A DNA stretch of 64,000 nt from Streptomyces sp. Root431. GTDB taxonomy: Bacteria > Actinomycetota > Actinomycetes > Streptomycetales > Streptomycetaceae. The notes beneath the pieces are model-generated. The model saw only the letters and a program-made list of their open reading frames with translations, searched no databases and was not told the DNA's origin. Each line of letters begins with the position of its first letter. The first letter of the stretch is position 1. Where the stretch lies: assembly GCF_001426585.1 (NCBI RefSeq), contig NZ_LMEI01000009.1, forward strand, positions 782,247 to 846,246. The letters run 5' to 3'. Positions 1-8,601 of the stretch are shown here, piece by piece. The position numbers were made by a program, and so were the translations under genes.

Positions 1-1
1 C

Positions 2-220
2 CCCGAACTCTTCGCGGACGACGACATCTCACGGGCGGTACGCGACGCCGTGATCGGCAAGGCCACCGGCGACGAGCGCGAGGACACCCGGATCGGTACG
101 GCGACGGTCCTCGCCCAGGCCCTGGTCGGCACCCTCACCGGCGCGGCGCCCGTCAGCGACGCCGCCCTCGACCACCTGACGCGCTCACTCCGTCCGCCTA
201 CCGCGGCCCCGGAGGCGTAA
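2..220 (+). CDS. C-terminal fragment of a probable TetR-family regulator (5' end outside window)
   Basis: The reading frame is open from the first bases and ends at TAA 218-220, giving 72 residues with no start in view. The peptide is helical and acidic, with a pattern (RIGTATVLAQALVGTLTGA, then DAALDHLTRSLRP) like the last helices of TetR-type ligand-binding domains. The DNA-binding half would lie left of the window, so the family call is an inference. Its last 23 bases overlap the convergent AraC-type gene. Any other all-helical C-terminus is possible. Confidence 0.45.
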   Translation, partial: PELFADDDISRAVRDAVIGKATGDEREDTRIGTATVLAQALVGTLTGAAPVSDAALDHLTRSLRPPTAAPEA

Positions 221-1235
221 CCAAGGCAAGGCCGAGGTCGCGGCCGGAGCTGAGGTCGCGGCCGGGGCCGAGATCCGGGCCGGAGCCTTCGACGCGCGAC
301 CGCGAGCGGAAGGTGCGGCGGTACGTGTCCGGCGGTACGCCGACCGTCCGGTTGAAATGCCGGCGCAGCGTGGTGGCGGTGCCCATGCCGGTCGCCGTCG
401 CGATGGCGTCGACGCTGTCGTCGGTGGCCTCCAGCAACTCCTGCGCGCGGCGGATGCGTTGGACCAGCAGCCACTGCAGCGGCGTGGTGCCGGTCGCCGC
501 CCTGAAGTGGCGGCCCAGGTTGCGCGAGCTCATCCGTGCCTGACGGGCCAGGTCCTCCACGGTCAGCGGCCGGTCGAGGCGCTCGACGACCCAGGGAAGC
601 AGCCCGGTGAGCGGGTGGTCCTCCTGGGCGGGGACCGGGCGGTTGACGAACTGGGCCTGGCCACCGGCCCGGTGCGGGGGCACGACCAGGCGGCGGGCGA
701 CCGTGTTGGCGATCGCCGAGCCGTGGTCGAGGCGGACCAGGTGCAGACACAGGTCCATCGCCGCGGCCTTGCCGGCGGAGGTCAGCACGCTGCCGTTGTC
801 CACGTAGAGCACGTCCGGATCGACCTCGACGCGGGGGTAGCGGTCGGCCAGCACCTGGGTGTGCCCCCAGTGCGTGGTCGCCCGCCGGCCGTCGAGAAGC
901 CCGGCGGCGGCCAGGACGAACGCGCCGGTGCAGAGGGAGGCCACCCGCGCGCCCGCCTCGTGGGCCGCGCGCACGGCGTCGACGAGCTCGGCGGGCGGGT
1001 CCACGTCGACATCGGCCCAGCCGGGGACGATCACCGTGTCGGCGTAAGCGAGCCGGTCGAGTCCGTGGTCCGGCTCCAGGTGGAACCTGCCGACCCGCAC
1101 GGCGCCCGGCCCGTGGACGGAGAAGTCGTACCAGGGGTCGACCAGGTGGGTCAGGTCGGAGCCGAAGACCTCGTAGGCCACGGAGAGTTCGAAGTGCAGC
1201 ATTCCGTCGGTGACGGCCAACGCGACTGTCTTCAT
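198..1235 (-). CDS. GlxA-type transcriptional regulator (DJ-1/PfpI domain plus AraC HTH)
   Basis: A 345-residue regulator starting MKTVALAVTDGM. I took the ATG at 1233-1235 because upstream in-frame starts would extend into the divergent promoter region. Residues about 4-175 form a DJ-1/PfpI amidotransferase-like fold with the nucleophile-elbow cysteine at C102 (SLCTGAF). Residues about 230-320 are an AraC/XylS double HTH (QARMSSRNLGRHFRAATG and the second helix pair near RRHFNRTVG). Members usually bind DNA through the AraC part and sense a small molecule through the DJ-1 part. It is divergent from the reductase at 1339, which is its most likely target. The last 23 bases overlap the convergent fragment at the window edge. 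Confidence 0.9.
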   Translation of the reverse strand: MKTVALAVTDGMLHFELSVAYEVFGSDLTHLVDPWYDFSVHGPGAVRVGRFHLEPDHGLDRLAYADTVIVPGWADVDVDPPAELVDAVRAAHEAGARVASLCTGAFVLAAAGLLDGRRATTHWGHTQVLADRYPRVEVDPDVLYVDNGSVLTSAGKAAAMDLCLHLVRLDHGSAIANTVARRLVVPPHRAGGQAQFVNRPVPAQEDHPLTGLLPWVVERLDRPLTVEDLARQARMSSRNLGRHFRAATGTTPLQWLLVQRIRRAQELLEATDDSVDAIATATGMGTATTLRRHFNRTVGVPPDTYRRTFRSRSRVEGSGPDLGPGRDLSSGRDLGLALVTPPGPR

Positions 1236-1338
1236 GTCCGAAATTGTACGCACCATGTCGTTCCAGACACTCACATCGGCGAATCTTCTCCCTGCAAGAT
1301 GTTCACAGTTGAACAAACGAGAGCGGCAGGAGAAGTCG

Positions 1339-2376
1339 ATGACAGCGGGTCAGACGGTAGCGGTGTTCGGTGCCTACGGGCACACCGGTCGGTTCGTCGT
1401 GGCGGAGTTGCTGAACCGGGGGTTCGCGCCGGTCCTCACCGGACGCGACGCGGACAAGCTGGAGGCGCTCGCCGCGATCCACCCGGGCCTCGCCGTCCGG
1501 CCGGCCACGGTCGACGACCCGAGCTCGCTGGACCGGGCCCTGGCCGGCGCGGCGGCCGTGATCAACGTCGCGGGGCCCTTCGCCTCGACCGCGGCCCCGG
1601 TGATCGAGGCGGCGCTGCGCGCCGGGATCCCGTACGTGGACGTGGCCGCCGAACTGGAGGCCAACGCCGACACGTTCGCCCAGTTCGCGGATCGCGCCGC
1701 CGAGGCCGGCACGGTGGTGATCCCGGCGATGGCCTTCTTCGGCGGCCTCGGCGACCTGCTGGTCACCGCGGCGATGGGCGACTGGACCTCGGCCGACGAG
1801 GCCCACGTCGCGTACGCGCTGAGCAGCTGGCACCCCACCGCCGGAACCCGCAGCGCGGGCACCGTCTCCCGGGAGCGCAGGGAGGGCCGGCGCGTCGTGT
1901 TCAGCGAGGGCCGCATGCAGTACCGCGACGACGCCCCGCCGACGCTGAAGTGGTCCTTCCCCGGCCCGACGGGCGTCCGGTCCGTCATCGGCGAGTTCAC
2001 CATGGCCGACGTCGTCACCGTCCCGAGCCACCTGGCCATCCCCGAGGTGCGCACCTACATGACGGTGGAGGCGGCCAAGGACGTGGTGGCTCCGGAGACC
2101 CCGGCACCGACCGCGGTCGACGGGAGCGGGCGCTCGGACCAGACCTTCGTCGTCGACGTCGTCGTGCGCTCCGGCGACGAGGAACGGCGCGCCACGGCGA
2201 GCGGCCAGGACATCTACGCCTTCAGCGCGCCGCTGGCGGTGGAAGCGGTCCACCGCGTCCTCACCGGACAGGTCAGGACGGTCGGAGTCGCCTCCGCCGG
2301 CGCGATCTTCGACGCGCCGGACTTCCTCCGCGCGCTGACCGAGCAGACGTCCCTGTCCCTCGAAGCGAGCGAATAA
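1339..2376 (+). CDS. Saccharopine dehydrogenase-like NAD(P)-binding protein
   Basis: A 345-residue protein starting MTAGQTVAVFGAYGHTG. The start is fixed by AGGAGA at 1328-1333, five bases before the ATG. The N-terminus is a Rossmann fold with the nucleotide-binding loop GAYGHTG at residues about 10-16, followed by the saccharopine dehydrogenase/trans-acting enoyl reductase pattern (VINVAGPFASTAAPVIEAAL). The catalytic half is less conserved and the substrate cannot be read. It is divergent from the GlxA-type regulator, so it is probably that regulator's target. Its stop lies only 8 bases from the convergent tdk stop, leaving no room for a separate terminator. Confidence 0.85.
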   Translation: MTAGQTVAVFGAYGHTGRFVVAELLNRGFAPVLTGRDADKLEALAAIHPGLAVRPATVDDPSSLDRALAGAAAVINVAGPFASTAAPVIEAALRAGIPYVDVAAELEANADTFAQFADRAAEAGTVVIPAMAFFGGLGDLLVTAAMGDWTSADEAHVAYALSSWHPTAGTRSAGTVSRERREGRRVVFSEGRMQYRDDAPPTLKWSFPGPTGVRSVIGEFTMADVVTVPSHLAIPEVRTYMTVEAAKDVVAPETPAPTAVDGSGRSDQTFVVDVVVRSGDEERRATASGQDIYAFSAPLAVEAVHRVLTGQVRTVGVASAGAIFDAPDFLRALTEQTSLSLEASE

Positions 2377-2384
2377 GGCGCTGG

Positions 2385-3035
2385 TCAGGCGTTGTTGACC
2401 GGAAGGACGTCGGGCGAGAGCGCGCCCGCGTGGGCCGTGGCCGAGGTCATGAGGCGGCGGTGATGGCGCCGGCAGAGGACCTCGTAACCGACCTCCCCCG
2501 CCGGCCGGTTCACGTCCCCGACCACCACCTGGGCACCCTCGACGACCATCTGTCCGCCGACCGTACGGGCGTTGTGCGTCGCCCTGGCCCCGCACCAGCA
2601 GAGCGCCTCGACCTGGAGCTGCTCGATCCGGTCCGCCAGCTCGATCAGCCGCTGCGAGCCGGGGAAGAGCTTGGTCCGGAAGTCGGTGGTGATGCCGAAG
2701 GCGAAGACGTCCAGACCGAGGTCGTCGACGATACGGGCGAGCTGGTCGATCTGCTCCGGCGCGAGGAACTGCGCCTCGTCCACGATCACGTAGTCGGCCT
2801 TGCCGCCCTGGGACAGCTGGGCGACGAGGTACGCGTACAGGTCCATGCCCTGCGGAGCCTCGACCGCCTCCGTCACCAGGCCGAGCCGGGAGGACAGCTT
2901 GCCCTCGCCCGCCCGGTCGTCACGGGTGAAGATCACGCCCTGGAGCCCGCGCGCGTCCCGGTTGTGGGCGATCTGGAGGGCCAGGGTGCTCTTCCCGCAA
3001 TCCATGGTTCCGGAGAAGAAGACCAGCTCGGGCAT
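2385..3035 (-). CDS. tdk: Thymidine kinase (type II)
   Basis: Phosphorylates thymidine to dTMP in nucleotide salvage. The protein has 216 residues, the normal bacterial length. It carries the P-loop GTMDCGKST (residues 9-17), the acidic motif DEAQF, and the zinc-site cysteines of the lasso region (CWCGA and a late CRRHH). The ATG at 3033-3035 is where similarity to the family begins. The frame stays open far upstream, but only as the shadow of the phosphodiesterase gene. It is the last gene of a leftward run, 56 bases after that gene, and is likely co-transcribed with it. Confidence 0.96.
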   Translation of the reverse strand: MPELVFFSGTMDCGKSTLALQIAHNRDARGLQGVIFTRDDRAGEGKLSSRLGLVTEAVEAPQGMDLYAYLVAQLSQGGKADYVIVDEAQFLAPEQIDQLARIVDDLGLDVFAFGITTDFRTKLFPGSQRLIELADRIEQLQVEALCWCGARATHNARTVGGQMVVEGAQVVVGDVNRPAGEVGYEVLCRRHHRRLMTSATAHAGALSPDVLPVNNA

Positions 3036-3091
3036 GACAGGTCGGGGACCTTTCGGGTCGTGGGGGGGGGAGAGAGAAAGGGCGTAGGGGG

Positions 3092-4297
3092 TCAGGAACG
3101 GACTTCGAGCAGCGGGACGAGCTGCTCCGCGGGGGTCATGGACCCGTGCATGCCGACCATCGCCGACTCGTGGGGCTCGTTGACGGACGCGGTGATCGCG
3201 ACGTCGTCGTGGGCCGCGGCGACCACGTCGCCGATCCGGCCGTACACCCGCTCGTCGATCTCGTCGCCGAACCAGCCGAGGGCGATGGCCTCGTCCCGGC
3301 TCGCCACCCAGAACTGCTCGCCGATCACCTCGCGCCAGCAGGTGAGGACGTCCGCCTCGGCGCCGGGGACGGCGTACACATGACGGGCACGGCCCTCGCC
3401 GCCGAGCAGGGCCACGCCCGCGCGCAGCTCCCAGTCCTCGTCGAAGTCGATGCGGTGCTGCTCGTCGAAGGGGATGTCGACCATGCCGTGGTCGGCCGTG
3501 ACGTACAGCGCGGAGCGGGGCGGGAGCTGCTCGGCGAGGCGCTGCACGAGTCGGTCGACGAACATGAGCTGTCCGCGCCAGGCGTCGGAGTCGATGCCGA
3601 AGCGGTGTCCCGCGCCGTCGAGCTCGCTGTAGTACGTGTAGACGAGCGAGCGGTCGCCCGCGGCGAGCTGCTCGGCCGCGAAGTCCATGCGCTCCTCGCC
3701 GGAGAGCCGCCCGTGAAACGTTCCGCCGCTGAGCGCGACCTTCGTGAGTGGGGTCTGCTCGAAGATCGGGGAGGACACCTGGGCGGTGTGGATCCCCGCC
3801 TCGTGCGCCGACCGGAAGACGGTGGGGTACGGCTGCCAGACGCGCGGCTCGGTCCACGGCCTCCAGCGCAGCTGGTTCATCAGCTCGCCGGTGTCGGGGT
3901 TGCGCACGGTGTAGCCGGGCAGCCCGTGCGTGCCGGGGTAGCGGCCGGTGCCGACCGAGGCGAGCGAGGTCGCGGTGGTGGCGGGGAAGCCGGCGGTGAC
4001 CGGGCGGCCCGTGCCGCCGCGCGAGGTGCCGAGGAGCGAGGTCAGATACGGGGCCTCGTCCGGATGGGCCTTGATCTGCTCCCAGCCGAGTCCGTCGATC
4101 AGGAAGACGCAGTTCCGGTCGGCCGGGGACAGCTCGGCGATCCGCGGGGCGAAGCCGGGCACGCCCTGAGCCGCGACGAGCGTCGGGAGCAGGTCGCCGA
4201 GGGAGCCGAAGGTGTACTCGGGCACCGGCGCCGTGTCCAGGGACAGCGGAACCGGGTCGTCGGGCCAGCCGTGGGACACGGCGGTGGGCTGGACCAT
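3092..4297 (-). CDS. Alkaline phosphatase-superfamily nucleotide pyrophosphatase/phosphodiesterase
   Basis: A 401-residue metal-dependent hydrolase. Family signatures seen are FLIDGLGW with metal ligand D68, the nucleophile region FPATTATSLAS (T107 or T108), YYSELDGAGHRFG with an Asp-His metal pair, and VTADHGMVD near the C-terminus. I see no signal peptide, so it is probably cytoplasmic. The start codon overlaps the upstream stop as TGATG, indicating translational coupling to the DUF5998-like gene. The natural substrate (nucleotide, phosphodiester or phosphonate) cannot be read from sequence. Confidence 0.88.
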   Translation of the reverse strand: MVQPTAVSHGWPDDPVPLSLDTAPVPEYTFGSLGDLLPTLVAAQGVPGFAPRIAELSPADRNCVFLIDGLGWEQIKAHPDEAPYLTSLLGTSRGGTGRPVTAGFPATTATSLASVGTGRYPGTHGLPGYTVRNPDTGELMNQLRWRPWTEPRVWQPYPTVFRSAHEAGIHTAQVSSPIFEQTPLTKVALSGGTFHGRLSGEERMDFAAEQLAAGDRSLVYTYYSELDGAGHRFGIDSDAWRGQLMFVDRLVQRLAEQLPPRSALYVTADHGMVDIPFDEQHRIDFDEDWELRAGVALLGGEGRARHVYAVPGAEADVLTCWREVIGEQFWVASRDEAIALGWFGDEIDERVYGRIGDVVAAAHDDVAITASVNEPHESAMVGMHGSMTPAEQLVPLLEVRS

Positions 4298-4902
4298 CAG
4301 CGAGTGGTCGCGGCGGTGGCCGCGATGGCTTCGGAGAGCGCCTGGGCGAAGGCGAGGGTCTGCCGGACGGTGTCCGGGCCGTCGCCGGCGTCGCTCACCC
4401 GAAGGCTGAGGTCGTCGGCGGTGGCGTTGCCCGTGTAGCCGTGGTCGGCGTCGCAGTTGGGGTCGCCGCAGGCGGCGGGCTCCAGGTCGATGCGGGAGAC
4501 GGCACCCCAGCCGATGGTGAGCACGACCTCGCGGGGCAGCGTGCCCGGGGTGTACGACTCGGGGTTGGCGACGACCCGGCTGACGACGACCGAGGAGATC
4601 CGGTCGAGCTTCACGGACTCGGTGGACGTCGTGGCGTACGGCGTCGGGGAGCTGGTGTCGGCGGCCTGCTCGTCGGTGTGGCTCACGATGAAGCGGTGCG
4701 GCGTCAGGACGAGGACGGTGACGTGGCGCCGGACCTCGTTCGCGTCGAAGGTGGTCTCCTGGTGCACCACGTACGACGCCACGGCCTCGCCGCCGACGGC
4801 GGCCTCCACCGCCTCGGCCACGAGGGCCGGGTAGTAGCCGCTGCGCTCGATCGCCGCGCGCAGCCCCTGGGTCGTCGTACCGCTCTTCGCCATGGACTCC
4901 AT
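4297..4902 (-). CDS. DUF5998-like conserved actinobacterial protein
   Basis: A 201-residue protein, mostly beta-strand and polar, with no membrane segment or catalytic motif I recognise. The family call (DUF5998) is from memory of actinobacterial proteins in this gene order next to a phosphodiesterase. One segment resembles a PH/GRAM-like strand pattern (VTVLVLTPHRFIVSHTDEQ). A C-rich stretch with ACGDPNCDADHGY could bind metal. Translation is coupled to the phosphodiesterase by a TGATG overlap, so the two proteins may act together. The start may be the first Met or the one four residues later. Confidence 0.7.
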   Translation of the reverse strand: MESMAKSGTTTQGLRAAIERSGYYPALVAEAVEAAVGGEAVASYVVHQETTFDANEVRRHVTVLVLTPHRFIVSHTDEQAADTSSPTPYATTSTESVKLDRISSVVVSRVVANPESYTPGTLPREVVLTIGWGAVSRIDLEPAACGDPNCDADHGYTGNATADDLSLRVSDAGDGPDTVRQTLAFAQALSEAIAATAATTR

Positions 4903-4931
4903 CCTACGGGGCCTTGGGCCCCCTCAGATCC

Positions 4932-7900
4932 TCAGTAACTCGGCAGGCGGCGTGGGCCGAGGTCGGTGCGGGGCGGCGGCGGGGCCAGCCGGACGGTGGC
5001 TCCGAGGACGGAGAGTCCGCCCGGGGCCACGACGACCGGCTCCAGGGAGACCGCCACCACCTCCGGGTGGTCGTCGACGAGCCGCGAGACCCTGAGGAGG
5101 AGTTCCTCCAGGGCCGGGGTGTCGACCGGGGCCGATCCGCGCCAGCCGAAGAGCAGCGGGGCGGTGCGGACGGAGCGTACGAGCTCGGCGGCGTCCCGGT
5201 CCGTGGCCGGGACCAGCCGGTGGGCCGTGTCGCCGAGGAGCTCGGAGGCCGCGCCGGACAGCCCGAAGGAGAGGACGGCTCCGACGGCGGGATCGATGGC
5301 GGAGCGGACGAGGGTGTCGACGCCCCGGGGCACCATCGCCTGGACGACGGGCTGGAGCTCCTCGGGCTTGCCGAGGACCTCGGTCACCTCGGCGTAGGCG
5401 GTACGGAGCTGCTCCTCGGTGGCCAGGTCCAATCGGACGCCGCCGAGGTCGGGGCGGTGGCGCAGGTGGGGCGCGGTCGTCTTGAGCGCGACGGGGTAGC
5501 CGAGGCGGCGGGCGGCGGCGACGGCCTCGTCGGGGGTGGGCGCGGGGAGGGTGGGCAGGACGGTGATGCCGTACCGCGAGAGCAGCTCCCCCACGTCCGC
5601 GGTGCCGAGCGTCACACCCCGCGCGTCCGGGTCGCCGCCGGCGCCGAGCGCCCGCTCGATGAGTGCGGCGGCCCCGCCCTCGTCGATGTCCTCGTACTCG
5701 GGCACCCGCCCCGGCTCGGCGGCCTGCCGCCGCCACTGCGCGTACCGCACGGCCTCGGCCAACGCCCGCACGGCCCGCTCGGCGGCGGGATAGGCGGGGA
5801 TGGTGGCCTGCCGGTCGGAGGGTGGGACGGCGGCGGGTCCGGTGGTCTCGGGGGCGGTTGGGTCGGTTGTCCCCGGCGCGGCCGGAGCGGCGGACCCGGG
5901 GGCGGCGGGGTCGGTCGTCCCGGAGGCAGCCGGGTCGGCGGTCCGCAGGACGGGTGCGGAGGGCACTTGGGTCGGGGCGCCCCGGTCCGTCCCGGCGTCG
6001 GTGCCGGTACCGGCACCGGCACCGGCCGTCGTCGGGCGGGCCGGAGTCGATGCCGTACGAGCCCCCGCCGGCACCGGCCTGGTGCTCGTCGCGACCGCGA
6101 GGGCCTCCGCGAGGCCGCCCATCTCGACATGGACCACGACGACGGGCTTCGCCGGGGCGGGGACGGACGCGACGGCCTCGCGGAGGGAGGCCGCGAGGAC
6201 CTCCCCGTCGCCGGACTCGGTCGCGCCGTTCTCCCCGACCCACGGGATCGCGGTCACCACGACCGCGTCGGACGTCTCGTCCGCGAGCGCCGCCGCCAGC
6301 GCGTCCCGGAAGTCCGCCGGGCCGGCCGCGGTCGTCAGGTCGAGCGGGCGCAGCGGCCGCAGCCCCTCGGTCAGGCACGCGTCGTACGTGAGGAGGCCGA
6401 GCGACTCGGAGTTGCCGAGGATCGCGACCCTGGGCCCGGCGGGCAGCGGCTGGGCGGCGAGGAGCAGTCCGGCGTCCACGAGCTCGGTGACGGTGTCGAC
6501 GCGGATCACGCCGGCCTGGCGCAGCAGCGCGGAGACCGTGGCGTGCGGGATGCGGGTGACGGGCACGCGGTGGCCGGGCGGCGCGCTGCCGCTGTGCCGG
6601 GCGCCCTTGACGACGACGACCGGCTTGACGGCGGCGGTGCGGCGGGCCAGCCGGGTGAATTTCCGGGGGTTGCCGATCGACTCCAGGTAGAGGAGGACGA
6701 CGTCCGTGTCCGGGTCGTCGTACCAGTGCTGGAGGAAGTCGTTGCCGGAGACGTCGGCGCGGTTGCCGGCCGAGATGAAGGAGGAGAGTCCCGCGCCGTG
6801 CCGGTGGAGCCCGGCGAGGAGCGCGATCCCGATCGCGCCGGACTGCGTGAAGAGCCCGATCCGTCCGGCGGCCGGCATGTGGGGGGCGAGCGAGGCGTTG
6901 AGCCGGACGTCCGCGGAGGTGTTGATGATCCCGAAGGCGTTGGGCCCGATGATCCGCATCCCGTACGAGCGGGCCTGCCGTACGAGCTGGCGCTGCCGCT
7001 CCCGGCCGGCCGGGCCGCTCTCCGCGTATCCGGCGGAGAGGACGACGAGGCCCCGCACTCCGTGCTCGCCGCAGTCGGCGACGACCTCCGGCACCCGTTC
7101 GGCGGGGACGGCGACGATCGCCAGGTCCACCGGTTCGCCGATGGCACCGACGGAGGGGTGGGCGGGGATTCCGTCGAGCTCGGCGGGCCCGTCGGTGAGC
7201 GCCGCGTTCACCGCGTGGACGCGGCCGGTGAAGCCGGCGCCGAGGATGTTGCGCAGGACGGTCCGGCCGACGCCGCCGGGTGCGCGCCCGGCGCCGACGA
7301 CGACGACGGACCGGGGGGTGAGGAGCCGCTGGACGGACCGGGCCTCCGCGCGCTGCTCCCGCGCGCGCTGGACGGCGAGGGAGCGGTCGGTCGGTTCGAG
7401 GTCGAGGTGGAGCCGGACGGAGCCGTCCTCGAAGCTCCGCTTCTGGGTGTAGCCCGCGTCGGTGAAGACCTTGATCATCTTGTTGTTGGCGGGGAGCACC
7501 TCTGCGGCGAAGCGCCGGATGTCCCGCTCGCGCGCGACCGCCGCGATGTGCTCGAGGAGGGCGGAGGCGACTCCGCGTCCCTGGTGCGCGTCCTGGACGA
7601 GGAAGGCGACCTCGGCCTCGTCGGCCGGTCCCGAGGCGGGCATGCCGCGCTCGTCGATGCGGTCGTAGCGGACGGTGGCGATGAACTCCCCGCCCACGGT
7701 CGCGGCGAGGCCCACCCGGTCGACGAAGTCGTGGTGGGTGAAGCGGTGGACGTCCTTGGCGGAGAGGCGCGGGTAGGGCGCGAAGAAGCGGTAGTACTTC
7801 GACTCGTCCGACACCTGCTCGTAGAAGCTGACCAGCCGGTCGGCGTCATCGGCGGTGATGGGCCTGATGCGCGCGGTGCCGCCGTCCCGGAGCACCACGT

Positions 7901-7991
7901 CGGCCTCCCAGTGATCGGGATAGGCGTGCTCCGGTGATGCCGGTGGTGCCGGTCGATCCGCCGCTTCCGACTGCTCCGACGCGCTCTGCAT
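4932..7991 (-). CDS. Pat-type protein acyltransferase: GNAT domain fused to ADP-forming acyl-CoA synthetase-like domains
   Basis: A 1019-residue fusion. Residues about 35-190 are a GNAT N-acetyltransferase domain (DAHQGRGVASALLEHI is the acetyl-CoA loop). About 225-360 is a CoA-binding Rossmann domain (TPRSVVVVGAGRAPGGVG), about 370-630 the ligase-CoA domain, and about 790-1010 an ATP-grasp domain (AVAAARRLGYPVALKTT). Proteins of this class acetylate lysines, classically in acetyl-CoA synthetase; here the GNAT is N-terminal, the reverse of Salmonella Pat. Residues about 635-730 are an Ala/Thr/Pro/Gly-rich linker without recognisable domain, which makes the protein unusually long. It heads a leftward run with the DUF5998-like, phosphodiesterase and tdk genes; the next start is only 29 bases away. 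Confidence 0.9.
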   Translation of the reverse strand: MQSASEQSEAADRPAPPASPEHAYPDHWEADVVLRDGGTARIRPITADDADRLVSFYEQVSDESKYYRFFAPYPRLSAKDVHRFTHHDFVDRVGLAATVGGEFIATVRYDRIDERGMPASGPADEAEVAFLVQDAHQGRGVASALLEHIAAVARERDIRRFAAEVLPANNKMIKVFTDAGYTQKRSFEDGSVRLHLDLEPTDRSLAVQRAREQRAEARSVQRLLTPRSVVVVGAGRAPGGVGRTVLRNILGAGFTGRVHAVNAALTDGPAELDGIPAHPSVGAIGEPVDLAIVAVPAERVPEVVADCGEHGVRGLVVLSAGYAESGPAGRERQRQLVRQARSYGMRIIGPNAFGIINTSADVRLNASLAPHMPAAGRIGLFTQSGAIGIALLAGLHRHGAGLSSFISAGNRADVSGNDFLQHWYDDPDTDVVLLYLESIGNPRKFTRLARRTAAVKPVVVVKGARHSGSAPPGHRVPVTRIPHATVSALLRQAGVIRVDTVTELVDAGLLLAAQPLPAGPRVAILGNSESLGLLTYDACLTEGLRPLRPLDLTTAAGPADFRDALAAALADETSDAVVVTAIPWVGENGATESGDGEVLAASLREAVASVPAPAKPVVVVHVEMGGLAEALAVATSTRPVPAGARTASTPARPTTAGAGAGTGTDAGTDRGAPTQVPSAPVLRTADPAASGTTDPAAPGSAAPAAPGTTDPTAPETTGPAAVPPSDRQATIPAYPAAERAVRALAEAVRYAQWRRQAAEPGRVPEYEDIDEGGAAALIERALGAGGDPDARGVTLGTADVGELLSRYGITVLPTLPAPTPDEAVAAARRLGYPVALKTTAPHLRHRPDLGGVRLDLATEEQLRTAYAEVTEVLGKPEELQPVVQAMVPRGVDTLVRSAIDPAVGAVLSFGLSGAASELLGDTAHRLVPATDRDAAELVRSVRTAPLLFGWRGSAPVDTPALEELLLRVSRLVDDHPEVVAVSLEPVVVAPGGLSVLGATVRLAPPPPRTDLGPRRLPSY

Positions 7992-8125
7992 GGAGCCAGC
8001 CTACGGCCGGTGTACGACACCGGCACCGGTCGCGCGGCAGGTGTGCGCCGTGCAAGGTGGGGAGGACCGAAAGGCGGTCCGATCCGGGCCGAAGGTCGGC
8101 ACGAGCACCGCGCATCCCGTGAGAG

Positions 8126-8141
8126 ACTGGTCTAGACAACC
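8126..8141. promoter_or_regulatory. DasR-responsive (dre) operator upstream of ptsH
   Basis: ACTGGTCTAGACAACC differs at two of sixteen positions from the dre consensus I recall (ACTGGTCTAGACCACT). It lies 25 bases before the ptsH ATG, where a repressor could block transcription. DasR control of pts genes by N-acetylglucosamine-derived signals is established in Streptomyces. Confidence 0.85.
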
Positions 8142-8165
8142 GCTTAAGACTTGAAGGGCAACACC

Positions 8166-8447
8166 ATGGCTGAGCGCCGCGTCAACGTCGGCTGGGCCGA
8201 GGGCCTCCACGCCCGCCCCGCGTCCATCTTCGTCCGTGCCGCCACGGCTTCCGGCGTTCCGGTGACGATCGCCAAGTCCGACGGCACCCCCGTGAACGCC
8301 GCCTCGATGCTCGCGGTGCTCGGTCTGGGCGCGCAGGGCGGCGAGGAGATCGTCCTCGCCTCCGAGGCCGACGGCGCCGAGGTCGCGCTGGACCGTCTCG
8401 CGAAGCTGGTGGCCGAGGGTCTCGACGAGCTCCCCGAGACCGTCTGA
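8166..8447 (+). CDS. ptsH: HPr phosphocarrier protein of the PTS
   Basis: A 93-residue HPr that carries phosphate from enzyme I to EIIA proteins in sugar uptake (N-acetylglucosamine and fructose in streptomycetes). The phosphorylation site is H15 in GLHARPAS, and the Ser46-equivalent is S47 in NAASMLAVL. The length is normal. The start is the ATG at 8166 preceded by GAAGGG; a Met five codons earlier would leave no ribosome-binding site. No ptsI or crr is adjacent. A DasR-type operator precedes it and a strong hairpin with a T-rich tail follows, so it is monocistronic. Confidence 0.96.
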   Translation: MAERRVNVGWAEGLHARPASIFVRAATASGVPVTIAKSDGTPVNAASMLAVLGLGAQGGEEIVLASEADGAEVALDRLAKLVAEGLDELPETV

Positions 8448-8488
8448 CCCCGCATTGCCCGCTTGACCCGCATTCCCCGTTTGACGAG

Positions 8489-8530
8489 ACCGCGGCCGCC
8501 GGAATTCCGGTGGCCGCGGTTTTCGCTTTT
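8489..8530 (+). terminator. Rho-independent terminator of ptsH
   Basis: A 14-bp stem (ACCGCGGCC plus GCCGG against CCGGT plus GGCCGCGGT) closes an AATT loop and is followed by TTTCGCTTTT. It lies 42 bases after the ptsH stop. Confidence 0.88.
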
Positions 8531-8601
8531 CCGTAGCCGTTGTTTCCGGGCAGCACAATCCGGCTCCAGCGAATTCCTATTCTTTGTATACGGTGCGCGC
8601 G

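Noticed and set aside
4914..7937. A 1007-codon plus-strand frame over the acyltransferase
   Set aside because: Antisense shadow of a gene with clear domains; Gly/Arg/Asp-rich without motifs.
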